In this document: piece after piece, positions 55,226-63,516 of the stretch | Layout of the letters: each line of letters starts with the position of its first letter | How positions within the stretch are numbered: the stretch's first letter is position 1 | Source of the DNA: Arenicellales bacterium | GTDB lineage: Bacteria > Pseudomonadota > Gammaproteobacteria > Arenicellales > JAHEKD01 | Direction of reading: 5' to 3' | DNA: 64,000 nt | NCBI GenBank assembly: GCA_028284225.1 | Contig: JANQSD010000001.1 | Location: 400,609 to 464,608 of the forward strand | Translations under genes and position numbers: made by a program | Notes under the pieces: model-generated | Told to the model about the DNA's origin: nothing | What the model saw: the letters and a program-made list of their open reading frames with translations, nothing else | Database searches by the model: none

Positions 55226-55705
55226 TCATGATTCAGAATCTTTTTTGCCTTGATCAGATTTTTCCTGTTGGGGTTCCATGTTTTTGTCTTTAGCTAATTG
55301 CTCAAGGGCAGCTTTTGCCTTTTCCACATTTTTTTCAGCTTTATCGACACTGGCGTTAAGCATTTCAATAGCTTGCTGTGCTTCTGCCTGGGCTTGGGCA
55401 ATAATGACTGCTAGTTCCTTTTGGGTTAACGGTGACACAGGAGCATTCGGTTCGGCGTTAACATTAATGACGGGTTGTTTATTACCGTTAATGATTCTCG
55501 CGCAGGTGGCCGTGACTGCTGCTGCCCCTGTCATTTGTGAACTGTGTTGGGTATTCACCGCATTATGCATTCCCATACTGATAGTTTCTGCCATAACCAG
55601 ATCAGTAATGGAAATAGAACTGGCCGGTGCATTAGAACTGGTTGCCTGCCAGTTGCTTGTCACTGAATCAATAATCTGATCATTAACACTGGAATCGTTT
55701 GCCAT
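55226..55705 (-). CDS. Reb-like protein with C-terminal coiled coil
   Basis: Start ATG 55705 (GGAGA 8 bp upstream) gives 159 residues. Residues about 1-75 are RebB-like (VNDQIIDSVTSN...MGMHNAVNTQHSSQMTGAAAV). Residues about 95-160 form a charged Ala/Glu/Lys coiled coil (VDKAEKNVEKAKAALEQL). Long Reb variants are known in R-body loci beside the short ones. The tail could interact with the membrane or with other proteins. Confidence 0.7.
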   Translation of the reverse strand: MANDSSVNDQIIDSVTSNWQATSSNAPASSISITDLVMAETISMGMHNAVNTQHSSQMTGAAAVTATCARIINGNKQPVINVNAEPNAPVSPLTQKELAVIIAQAQAEAQQAIEMLNASVDKAEKNVEKAKAALEQLAKDKNMEPQQEKSDQGKKDSES

Positions 55706-55731
55706 TTGTTGTTTCTCCATACATGACTTTA

Positions 55732-55971
55732 TCAAGGTTTTGTTGCACCAGCAGCTGCACAAGAAATAATTAATGCACAGACTTGAGTAGTTGCTGTAGT
55801 GCCAATTATCTGAGCATTATGTTGTGAGTTAACTGCATTATGCATCGCAATTCCGATTGAATCGGCCATGGATAAATAAGTTAAATCCATTGATAGCGCT
55901 GGGCCCTGAGCTATTGTCGAAGTGTTTGCTACACTGATTGCATCAATGACCTTTGCATTTACAGTGGGCAT
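55732..55971 (-). CDS. Reb-like protein, short divergent copy
   Basis: The 79-residue protein has VNAKVIDAISVANTSTIAQGPALSMD and IAMHNAVNSQHNAQIIGTTATTQ, matching the RebB pattern. It has two Cys near the end (VCALIISCAA). It is closest to the N-terminal part of the coiled-coil Reb variant next to it, so the two look like a duplication pair. Confidence 0.7.
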   Translation of the reverse strand: MPTVNAKVIDAISVANTSTIAQGPALSMDLTYLSMADSIGIAMHNAVNSQHNAQIIGTTATTQVCALIISCAAAGATKP

Positions 55972-56051
55972 GGATGATGGGAGATATAATTAAAATGTTG
56001 AAAACTCGTTATCATTTATATAGTCCCACCATAATGCTTTAACCACGTTTT

Positions 56052-56318
56052 TCAGGCAAATATTTTATGGGTTGCTATGCCCGTAGCTGCCGTATCTACG
56101 GAGTAAAGCGTACTTACGCCTTGTGTAGTTGCTGCCTGCGTTGTCACCCAACTCTGTTGTTGTGCGTTGGTTGCATTATGCGCCGCATTTGATAATGCCT
56201 GGCTGGTCGCAATAAATAGATTGCCCATGCCCATTGACGGACTGTCACCAAGTACTTTGGTGTTGGCCTGAGTAACTGAATCGGTAATTTGACTGTTAAC
56301 TGATGTTGGAAATGCCAT
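56052..56318 (-). CDS. rebB: RebB-family R-body structural protein (copy 4)
   Basis: The 88-residue protein reads AFPTSVNSQITDSVTQANTK, then LGDSPSMGMGNL, then AAHNATNAQQQSWVTTQAAT, ending with an Ala-Thr rich region. This is the RebB consensus. R-bodies are proteinaceous ribbons that roll up inside the cell and extend when pH or ions change. It carries a substitution (QQQSW) not present in its siblings. Confidence 0.92.
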   Translation of the reverse strand: MAFPTSVNSQITDSVTQANTKVLGDSPSMGMGNLFIATSQALSNAAHNATNAQQQSWVTTQAATTQGVSTLYSVDTAATGIATHKIFA

Positions 56319-56387
56319 TTTAAGACTCCTGATTGTCTATAAGTTATTAATTAAATGTTGTGCAATAAAATCACAATATATTCATTG

Positions 56388-56657
56388 TTACGAATTTAGT
56401 ATTTTTTCGGTTGCAATACCTGTAGATGCAGTGTCAAGCGAATACAATAAAGCTACGCCCATGGTCGTTGCAGCCTGTGCTGTAATGTTTGTTTGTTGTT
56501 GAGCTGTAGTTGCATTATGTGCTGCATTTGCTAGTGCTTGTGCAGTTGCCTGATACAAGTTTCCCATTGCTATTGCAGGACTATCGCCTAATACTTTGAC
56601 ATTAGCCTGTGTGACTGAATCGGTGATCTGACTATTTACTGAAGTTGGGTAAGCCAT
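56388..56657 (-). CDS. rebB: RebB-family R-body structural protein (copy 3)
   Basis: The 89-residue protein is a canonical RebB (VNSQITDSVTQANVKVLGDS and NAAHNATTAQQQTNIT). It is nearly colinear with its neighbours and has no Cys. GGAGATAA precedes ATG. Tandem copies of RebB with different ends are expected to co-polymerise. Confidence 0.93.
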   Translation of the reverse strand: MAYPTSVNSQITDSVTQANVKVLGDSPAIAMGNLYQATAQALANAAHNATTAQQQTNITAQAATTMGVALLYSLDTASTGIATEKILNS

Positions 56658-56694
56658 TATTTATCTCCTTAGAAATTTTATAAAATGCTTTGCT

Positions 56695-56991
56695 TTAATT
56701 GCCCAATCCTTTTACCGGCTGGTTTGCAGCTAGGATCGCCTTAGTTGCCATGCCGGCAGAGGCCGTATCAAGCGAGTAAAGCACGGCTACCCCCATGGTC
56801 GTAGCCGCCTGAGCAGTGACACCGGTTTGTTGCTGTGCAGTTGTGCAGTTATGGGCTGCGTTACCTAGAGCCTGGCCGGTTGCCTGATATAGGTTTCCCA
56901 TTGCCATGGCAGGTGCATCGCCCAGCACTTTGACATTGGCCTGTGTTACAGAATCAGTGATTTGGTCATTTACGGAAGTTGGGAATGCCAT
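56695..56991 (-). CDS. rebB: RebB-family R-body structural protein (copy 2), Cys variant
   Basis: The 98-residue protein matches RebB but has AAHNCTTAQQQ where siblings have AAHNATTAQQQ or AAHNSTSAQQQ. A C-terminal extension of about 8 residues ends in NQPVKGLGN. A Cys in the core helix could allow disulfide links between subunits. The RBS is GGAGATAAATA. Confidence 0.92.
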   Translation of the reverse strand: MAFPTSVNDQITDSVTQANVKVLGDAPAMAMGNLYQATGQALGNAAHNCTTAQQQTGVTAQAATTMGVAVLYSLDTASAGMATKAILAANQPVKGLGN

Positions 56992-57057
56992 TATTTATCT
57001 CCTTTAAATATTTATGTAAAACTTATGCATCTTTAAATCATTTAGGGTTTTCATCGT

Positions 57058-57330
57058 TTATTTGGCAGACAGAATTGCCTTGGTCGCTATACCGGTAGAA
57101 GCGGTATCAAGTGAATAAAGTACAGCTACACCCATCGTAGTAGTTGCCTGAGCAGTAACACCGGTTTGTTGCTGTGCACTTGTGCTGTTGTGAGCAGCGT
57201 TTCCGAGAGCTTGTCCTGTTGCTTGATATAGGTTTCCCATTGCCATGGCAGGAGCCAGGCAAAGTACTTCTACATTGCTCTGTGTGACTGAGTCTGTGAT
57301 TTGACTGTTTACTGAAGTCGGGAATGCCAT
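57058..57330 (-). CDS. rebB: RebB-family R-body structural protein (copy 1), first gene of the reb operon
   Basis: The 90-residue RebB has VNSQITDSVTQSNVEVLCLAPAMAMG. The LC-L change replaces the usual LGD turn and adds a Cys. AAGGAGAAACAC precedes ATG. It heads a minus-strand set of seven Reb-like genes separated by 26-80 bp, with the shared promoter in 57331-57721. Confidence 0.92.
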   Translation of the reverse strand: MAFPTSVNSQITDSVTQSNVEVLCLAPAMAMGNLYQATGQALGNAAHNSTSAQQQTGVTAQATTTMGVAVLYSLDTASTGIATKAILSAK

Positions 57331-57721
57331 TGTGTTTCTCCTTTGTTAAAGACTAATCTTTGTATTTGTTATTGCAGGTTTTAAAGTTTAGTCATATAGC
57401 GTTTTCTTGAGATTCATTAAACTAATTTTGTCACTGAAATAATTGGACTGAATTATGCAATTATCAGACTAAATTACGATCTATTAAATTTTATTTTTTC
57501 TTACTGAGAAATTCAGAGGATATGACACAGAAAATCAAATTAACTGAATCAACGCCATAAACATATTGAAATTACATGTCAAACTTTTCTTTAGACACTA
57601 AACGTGTTTTGCTGATACAAAATTTATAGAGTTTCTAAAACAAAAGTCAGTTCGTAATTTATACTGTATTCACCATTTATTTCTCCAATACTTTTGGTGA
57701 ATGGCTCTTTATTATTAACTA
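57331..57721. promoter_or_regulatory. divergent promoter region of the reb operon
   Basis: These 391 bp hold no gene. They must drive the reb operon (minus) and the coiled-coil gene at 57722 (plus). The sequence is AT-rich; I saw no convincing long inverted repeat or sigma-54 -24/-12 element, in line with the dead AAA+ domain of the nearby regulator. Confidence 0.4.
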
Positions 57722-58279
57722 ATGAAAAATCAACCTGAAGAGCATACAGTGATTAGTGAATCAGTTAAGGATGCTGAGTATTTTATTGAAATAGAAAAAC
57801 GAATGACGGAGCAAAAACTCGATGCTATTTCAAGCCAGATGGATTGTGTTCATGCGGCTATCGCTGATATCCAAACTAAATTTAATGACTATTACAATTC
57901 TATGTATGCCAAATCGGAGCAAGCATATTACGATGTGGAGAATAGCGTTTCGTTGTCGCAAACTGATCAGCAGAGTCTTTTTCATGCTGCTGGTGTCAAT
58001 GACGCACAACAGCCAACCACGAGTCAAACATCCGTAACTTTAGATCCCTTGTTGTCAGTCAATACAACACAACAGATTGATGAAAATAACCATGAAATCG
58101 ATACAATGATTAAATCGGTTAATAATTCTCTTGTTAATATTGAAAAATTCCTTGCTGATAAAAAATTTACCACTGCTTTTACCAAGGAGTTAGAATCGGC
58201 CATGAATATTTTTAATGACAGTATTGAATCCATCCAGCCAAAATTTCAAACGGAACAGATAGATAAACCGGTAGATTAA
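57722..58279 (+). CDS. coiled-coil protein divergent from reb, unknown
   Basis: The 185-residue protein is acidic and helical, with no signal. Residues about 10-65 form a coiled coil (IEIEKRMTEQKLDAISSQMD) and residues about 115-180 a second (DTMIKSVNNSLVNIEKFL). There is no strong RBS. Its position opposite the reb operon suggests regulation with it, but no family is recognised. Confidence 0.55.
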   Translation: MKNQPEEHTVISESVKDAEYFIEIEKRMTEQKLDAISSQMDCVHAAIADIQTKFNDYYNSMYAKSEQAYYDVENSVSLSQTDQQSLFHAAGVNDAQQPTTSQTSVTLDPLLSVNTTQQIDENNHEIDTMIKSVNNSLVNIEKFLADKKFTTAFTKELESAMNIFNDSIESIQPKFQTEQIDKPVD

Positions 58280-58306
58280 CTGTAACCGTATAGGGTGCAT
58301 AAAGTA

Positions 58307-59662
58307 TTAATCTGAAGTTATCTGTTTTTTTATGCCGCTATATAGTGTATCCATTTGGTCAACTAATGCATCATGGCTGTCGGCAAAAGCTATGCCTGCT
58401 TGTTCAAGGACCTTTTCAATAGTAAATTTGTTGAACTCAGATCGGTATTTTGAAGAAACTTTCCAATAGCTGTAATTATTCATAATAGTTCCGCCAAGTA
58501 GAGATATTTGGTTTTCTTTGCTGTCAGTCCAAGCTCCTGTGTCCGGTTTGAATAAATAATAAATATCCTGGGATTCTTCTTCAAGTTTTTCTATTATGTC
58601 TTTTGCGATGTCGTGTGTGGTGGGGTCCTGGAATGCGTCTTTAATCGTATTGTACTGACCGGGTATGTATGGAATATTACAGTCATCGTAAAGTTTGGCT
58701 CCATAATATATTGCAATTGCACACTCGAGAAACGTGTGATGACCATTTTTCACCATCGCGAATACTGGCCCTAAATACCAGGGTACACCTTGTGTCATAA
58801 AGTCTATTTCATCTTTGGGTAAATAGCTGGAAAAAAGATTACACAGACTTATAATTTCAGCAGTAGTGCCGGAAGTATCGGCTCCGCCAGGCAGACCATA
58901 TATCCACTCAATGACACCCAGCATGCTATCAGGTTTTATTGAATGGATATTGGTACCCCCGGAACTATATGCAAGTAAGCGCGTAAACCGTCGTTTGCTA
59001 TCTACATCTTCATTATTTAATTCAGTTATCCTTTTAACGATATCATTTCTTGAAGCACGGCTTCTGGGATGTTCAGGATCAACCGAGCCGCTAGACTCTC
59101 TTTTCTTTTGAAATATGTTAATACCATTATCCTTGGTTTTCTTAACGGCACTCATAGCTTGTTCTATTTTTTTGAGTGATATTTTCTTTTCAATTTCGTA
59201 AGTAGATTTAAATCGGGGAGGGTCACTTGAAACGAATTGATAGTTACTTGATTTGCCTTGAATCATTGAAACAGTCATGTCTTTATCCCATTTATGCAAA
59301 ACTTCAACGATTGAAACAAAAACACGAAATAATTCACTGCATTCGTCGATTTTCCAGCGCCGACCTCGTACTAGCCAGGTTTCGACCGTTTTTACACTGG
59401 GTGTGGAATCGTTCCATATTGCAAGCCCGTTCTCATTTTTAAGAGCCACATCAATAAGTGCTTCAATAACACTGCTTGTTTGGGACCAAAGAATAACTGT
59501 GCAACAAATATAGTTAGACAAAATATTTATGGCCGTCCTGTAATCGACATTGTTTTCCATAATATTTATGGCGTTTGTACAGGCTTGTCGTTCTGATTGC
59601 CAAAGGACAGTTCTTTGTGCAAGCATTCTATTGCGCTCCACAGTGGGTAGATCTATAAGCAT
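58307..59662 (-). CDS. hypothetical 451-residue protein near the reb locus
   Basis: The protein is soluble, with AAGGAAAG about 6 bp before ATG. It contains an N-terminal helical region with several Cys (NILSNYICCTVILW), a basic linker (about 185-215) and a mixed C-terminal part (GVIEWIYGLPGGADTSGTTA; NGHHTFLECAIAIYYGAKL). I recognise no domain. It converges with the coiled-coil gene at 57722 and may be part of the reb-linked region or a separate gene. Confidence 0.6.
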   Translation of the reverse strand: MLIDLPTVERNRMLAQRTVLWQSERQACTNAINIMENNVDYRTAINILSNYICCTVILWSQTSSVIEALIDVALKNENGLAIWNDSTPSVKTVETWLVRGRRWKIDECSELFRVFVSIVEVLHKWDKDMTVSMIQGKSSNYQFVSSDPPRFKSTYEIEKKISLKKIEQAMSAVKKTKDNGINIFQKKRESSGSVDPEHPRSRASRNDIVKRITELNNEDVDSKRRFTRLLAYSSGGTNIHSIKPDSMLGVIEWIYGLPGGADTSGTTAEIISLCNLFSSYLPKDEIDFMTQGVPWYLGPVFAMVKNGHHTFLECAIAIYYGAKLYDDCNIPYIPGQYNTIKDAFQDPTTHDIAKDIIEKLEEESQDIYYLFKPDTGAWTDSKENQISLLGGTIMNNYSYWKVSSKYRSEFNKFTIEKVLEQAGIAFADSHDALVDQMDTLYSGIKKQITSD

Positions 59663-59919
59663 TTTCTTTCCTTTAAGATAAATGTAGATTTTGCTTTGAG
59701 TGTAAATTTTTGATGGTTTTAATAATTGGTTTAAATTACTGATAAACTGGTTTAATCGATGATTTTTGATTTCAATGTACTATGGGAGAGAATTTCGTGG
59801 ATTAATATGCAGGGTCTGCCCAACTCGTTTGTTAATGAAGTTTGATAAAGCTGCAAAAGCGACTCTAACAATAGCTGCGATGGCCTATAATTATTATCTC
59901 CAAATTTTGTGATTATTAG

Positions 59920-60438
59920 ATGAGCATATTAGTTCTAGGCGGTGCGCGTTCGGGTAAGAGTCGTTTTGCGGAGACAATTGCTAATGAACATTCGCAGGTG
60001 ACTTATGTGGCAACTGCAGTTGCTGTTGATGATGAGATAAAAGCTCGAATAGAAAAGCACCGGTCGGATCGCCCAAAACATTGGCAATTAATTGAATCGC
60101 CAACAAATTTATCTCACGCTATAACAGATATTAACTCGAATTCCACATGTGTTCTGATCGATTGCCTTAGTTTTTGGGTGAATAATTGTTTGTATGATTC
60201 GGAAAAGCTTTGGACGCAGCAAAGAGAATTATTCTTGCAGACTTTAATGAAGGCTCCCAATCCAATAATCATGGTTTCCAATGAAGTAGGGATGGGAATT
60301 ACGCCTATGGGTGCTGAAACACGGTTATATGTCGATGAGCTTGGCAGATTGCATCAAGAACTGGCCAGACATGTTGATGTTGTAGTATTGATAGTGGCTG
60401 GTATTCCACAAATTATAAAAGGGGAATTACCTCGATAA
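59920..60438 (+). CDS. cobU: adenosylcobinamide kinase / guanylyltransferase
   Basis: The 172-residue protein has the CobU/CobP P-loop GGARSGKSRFAE at residues 6-17, TYVATAVAVDDEIKARIEKHR and SNEVGMGITPMGAETR. It phosphorylates adenosylcobinamide and transfers GMP in the late B12 pathway. No other cob gene is inside the window. It precedes the riboswitch-controlled B12 uptake genes, so cobinamide salvage is the likely use. Confidence 0.93.
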   Translation: MSILVLGGARSGKSRFAETIANEHSQVTYVATAVAVDDEIKARIEKHRSDRPKHWQLIESPTNLSHAITDINSNSTCVLIDCLSFWVNNCLYDSEKLWTQQRELFLQTLMKAPNPIIMVSNEVGMGITPMGAETRLYVDELGRLHQELARHVDVVVLIVAGIPQIIKGELPR

Positions 60439-60520
60439 TCAAATCGATTTTTTCGTTCTGAGTGCGCGCGAAGTTTATTTAAATTATTGCAAATAAATAG
60501 CAATTTCGTTACTCTACACG

Positions 60521-60670
60521 CACATTTGGTTCGCAAGATTAATAGGGAATACGGTGTAATTCCGTGACTGTCCCCGCAACTGTAACCGATTGTGCGGCTT
60601 TGTATACCACTGGGAAACTGGGAAGGTTAAGTCACACCAAAATCGTAAGTCAGGAGACCTGCCAGATGCC
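60521..60670 (+). promoter_or_regulatory. cobalamin (AdoCbl) riboswitch
   Basis: Conserved blocks in order: AGGGAATACGGTGTAATTCCG, GACTGTCCCCGCAACTGTAA, ACCACTGGGAAACTGGGAAG and AGTCAGGAGACCTGCC. These match the B12-box and core of the cobalamin riboswitch class. It lies about 130 bp before the btuB start. Cobalamin binding should repress btuB expression and that of the downstream import genes. Confidence 0.95.
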
Positions 60671-60803
60671 TCGCCGCTCAGGTTTGTACGGAGTGATATC
60701 AAACCAGGGTAGTCTCCTTAGATGGCGGCGCGGAAAGTGCCATGCCATTATGTCGAACATATATGCGTGGGTTTGTTTATACGACTTTGGGAGATTGTTA
60801 GTC

Positions 60804-62702
60804 ATGCGCAAGTTTATCGCGTTTTCTTCTTTATTGTTATTAATGCCGGTTATTCAGGCACAGGATTCCGAGCCACTGGAAATTGTAATCACCGGTGGGC
60901 TGGTGCCGGTTAGCCGTGATAATGTCGGCACTAGTGTTACAGTCATCGACAGTGAGCAAATTGAGCGGCAAGGGTATGAATTTGTTGCTGATATTTTGCA
61001 GGACGTACCGGGCCTCAATCTGGCTCGTAATGGTGGCCCTGGCACCTTGAGTGAAATTAGATTGCGAGGTGCTGAAGCCGATCAAACTTTAATTTTAATT
61101 GATGGTATCGAAGCCAATGATCCCTCGCAAAGTTCCGGGTTTGATTTTGCCCATCTGCTTGCTGACAGTGTTGAGCGTATCGAAATACTGCGGGGTGCTC
61201 AAAGCGCACTATGGGGCAGTGATGCAATAGGCGGGGTTATCAACATTATCACTAAATCTGGAAATGGCCTGGTTGATCCGGAATATTCAGTAAGTGCTGA
61301 ATATGGCAGCCATAGTACTAAGAATGCAGCGGTCGGTACGCGCGGCGACACCGGACTGTTTGATTATGCTTTTTCAGTACAACGTTTCGATACTGACGGT
61401 ATTTCATCAGCAGATGATACAGTGTTCAATTACACATTGCCTGACAGCAGTTCCCTAGTGACAGGTGGGAACAGCGAAGACGATGCCTATGAAAACACTA
61501 CGGCACATTTTAAATTTGGTTTTGACCCAACGGCGAACTTGCGTATTGATGGGGTGGTTCGATATACCAGTTTTGAAAGTGATTTTGATAACTTCACGAC
61601 AATTCCAATTGACAGTACCGATGACCGTTCTGACGGTGATCAACAATATTATTTGCTCCAGGGACGTTATGCACAGTTAGGCGGTGCGTTGAATCATTCA
61701 CTTAAGTTTTTTAGAAATGAAAGTGACACTGACTTTTTTAGTTCGTTCGGCAAGACTGATTCCAAGGGTGAAAAAAATCATTACGGCTATCAGCTTGACT
61801 ATGGATGGAACAGCGGTTCTTCTGAGCAAGGTGTTTCATTAGTACTGGAAACCGAAGAAGATAAATTAAACTCAACGTTCAGCGGCAATCGCGAAATCGA
61901 AAATGACAGCATAGTTGGGGAATATCGATTCAATAATTCAGATTTCGCTGCAGCTGCAAACATCCGCTATGATGATAACGATTTTTTTGATAGCAAAACC
62001 ACCTGGCGTGTGGCGGGGTCCTGGAAATTCGCACCTAATCTACGGCTCCACTCCAGCTACGGTGCTGGGATTAAGAACCCAACATTGGTGGAACTATTCG
62101 GTTTCACACCTGATTTTACCGGCAATGAAAGCTTGAGTCCGGAACGGAGTAGCGGTGGTGATATTGGTGTTGAATACCTGAGTGATGATGGACGCCAATT
62201 TTTTGACATTACATATTTTCACCGTGATATTGAAGATCTGATTACCGGTAGCGGCGATACGGCAATCAATATTGACGGAGAGAGTTCAAGTACAGGTGTA
62301 GAAATAGTTTATCAGAACGATTTAACCGATAACTTTGGTTTTAATACCAGTTATACGTATAACGACACTGAGGATGACCAGGGCAATCAATTGGTCAGGC
62401 GTCCTGAGCATCAGTTTTCAGCAGGTATTGATTATTCAATGCTTGAGCAGGCTTTGAAGCTGGCAGTCGATATTCGCCATATTAAGGATCGAGTTGATAC
62501 AGCATTTAATGAAGATTTCAGCACCAGCCTGGTTGAATTGGATAATTATACCGTTGTCGATTTAGCCGCCCGCTATCGTATTAATGAATCGCTATCCCTA
62601 AGAGCGCGTGTCGACAATCTATTTGATGAGGAATATCAGGAAGTGTTAGGCTATAACACACCGGAACGTGCTTATTTTGTTGGCTTAAGCGGTGAGTTTT
62701 AA
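60804..62702 (+). CDS. btuB: TonB-dependent cobalamin receptor BtuB
   Basis: Start ATG 60804 gives 632 residues with a signal peptide (FIAFSSLLLLMPVIQAQ) and a TonB-box-like EPLEIVITG. A longer frame from 60564 would run through the riboswitch. The plug domain has GGPGTLSEIRLRGAEADQTLILIDG, and the barrel ends in VGLSGEF with terminal Phe. BtuB brings vitamin B12 and cobinamides across the outer membrane. BtuF and BtuC follow. Confidence 0.93.
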   Translation: MRKFIAFSSLLLLMPVIQAQDSEPLEIVITGGLVPVSRDNVGTSVTVIDSEQIERQGYEFVADILQDVPGLNLARNGGPGTLSEIRLRGAEADQTLILIDGIEANDPSQSSGFDFAHLLADSVERIEILRGAQSALWGSDAIGGVINIITKSGNGLVDPEYSVSAEYGSHSTKNAAVGTRGDTGLFDYAFSVQRFDTDGISSADDTVFNYTLPDSSSLVTGGNSEDDAYENTTAHFKFGFDPTANLRIDGVVRYTSFESDFDNFTTIPIDSTDDRSDGDQQYYLLQGRYAQLGGALNHSLKFFRNESDTDFFSSFGKTDSKGEKNHYGYQLDYGWNSGSSEQGVSLVLETEEDKLNSTFSGNREIENDSIVGEYRFNNSDFAAAANIRYDDNDFFDSKTTWRVAGSWKFAPNLRLHSSYGAGIKNPTLVELFGFTPDFTGNESLSPERSSGGDIGVEYLSDDGRQFFDITYFHRDIEDLITGSGDTAINIDGESSSTGVEIVYQNDLTDNFGFNTSYTYNDTEDDQGNQLVRRPEHQFSAGIDYSMLEQALKLAVDIRHIKDRVDTAFNEDFSTSLVELDNYTVVDLAARYRINESLSLRARVDNLFDEEYQEVLGYNTPERAYFVGLSGEF

Positions 62703-62789
62703 ATCGTTTTTTTTATTAAAATTATAGGGCTATGGCTGGTTTTATTTTTTAGTGCTGTTCAAGCTGATGATAAACCCACTGTAGCCTCA
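62692..62789 (+). other. signal-peptide region of btuF out of frame across a T8 tract
   Basis: GTG at 62692 opens MSFKSFFLLKL and stops at TAG. In the btuF frame the codons after 62714 read IKIIGLWLVLFFSAVQA, a perfect signal peptide core, but with no start codon. Adding one T to the run at 62707-62714 joins the two as MSFKSFFFIKIIGLW. This may be a sequencing indel, a real mutation or transcriptional slippage. Confidence 0.55.
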
Positions 62790-63497
62790 ATGAATCTGTG
62801 TACTGATCGGCTGGTGCTGGCGCTGGCCGATCCAGATCAGATTCGTTCCCTGAGTTTTGTTGCGGTTGATCCGAATTCAATGGTCAAAGTAGCAGCTAAA
62901 GATATTCCGCTTAATCACGGTCGACTTGAAGAAATGCTGGCCGTCGACGCTGACTATATTTTTGCCAGTGAGTTTGATGATCCCAGAACTATTGAGCGGC
63001 TGCGCTTATTTGGTAAAGATGTAAGACAGTTCCCAGCTGCCAGAACGATTAATGATGCCAAAGTTAATATTCAAGCGATGGCTGAGCTAATGGATCAGAC
63101 CGAGTTAGCAGAGCACCTAATACAACAATTGTCTAAACTTGTTGGATTCGCAAAGCCAAGGGAAAAAAATAGAACGATTATCCTGGGTGCCAATAATTAT
63201 ATTAGCGGCAAAAATTCACTGGCCAGCCATCTGGTTGAAACATTAGGTTTTAAAAATATCGCAGCAGAAGCCAAAATCAGTGACTATGGCCAAATTTCGA
63301 TGGAGCAGGCAATAGACTTACGACCGGATGTAATTATAGTGAACAAATATTCAGAGGATTATTCTCGTGCTCAGGCTGTGTTGCAGCATCCGGTACTCAA
63401 GCATCTGAATCAACAGGTGGACATTTACTATGTGCCGACCAAGGAATGGATTTGTGGCGATACAGCGTTGCTGCAAGCTGCTAATCGATTGATGTAG
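62790..63497 (+). CDS. btuF: cobalamin-binding protein BtuF (start uncertain)
   Basis: The first in-frame ATG gives 235 residues of class III binding protein: MNLCTDRLVLALADPDQI, HGRLEEMLAVDADYIFASEF, GANNYISGKNSLASHLVETLGFKN and KPDVII-type DLRPDVIIVNKY. The signal peptide is encoded just upstream in the same frame but without a start, because of the T8 tract at 62707-62714. BtuF delivers B12 to BtuCD. The true start is probably GTG 62692 with one extra T. Confidence 0.85.
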   Translation: MNLCTDRLVLALADPDQIRSLSFVAVDPNSMVKVAAKDIPLNHGRLEEMLAVDADYIFASEFDDPRTIERLRLFGKDVRQFPAARTINDAKVNIQAMAELMDQTELAEHLIQQLSKLVGFAKPREKNRTIILGANNYISGKNSLASHLVETLGFKNIAAEAKISDYGQISMEQAIDLRPDVIIVNKYSEDYSRAQAVLQHPVLKHLNQQVDIYYVPTKEWICGDTALLQAANRLM

Positions 63498-63516
63498 TCC
63501 TCATGAGGCTAGGAAA

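Noticed and set aside
60564-60803. N-terminal 80-residue extension of BtuB
   Set aside because: This stretch contains the cobalamin riboswitch, and a clear signal peptide starts at 60804.
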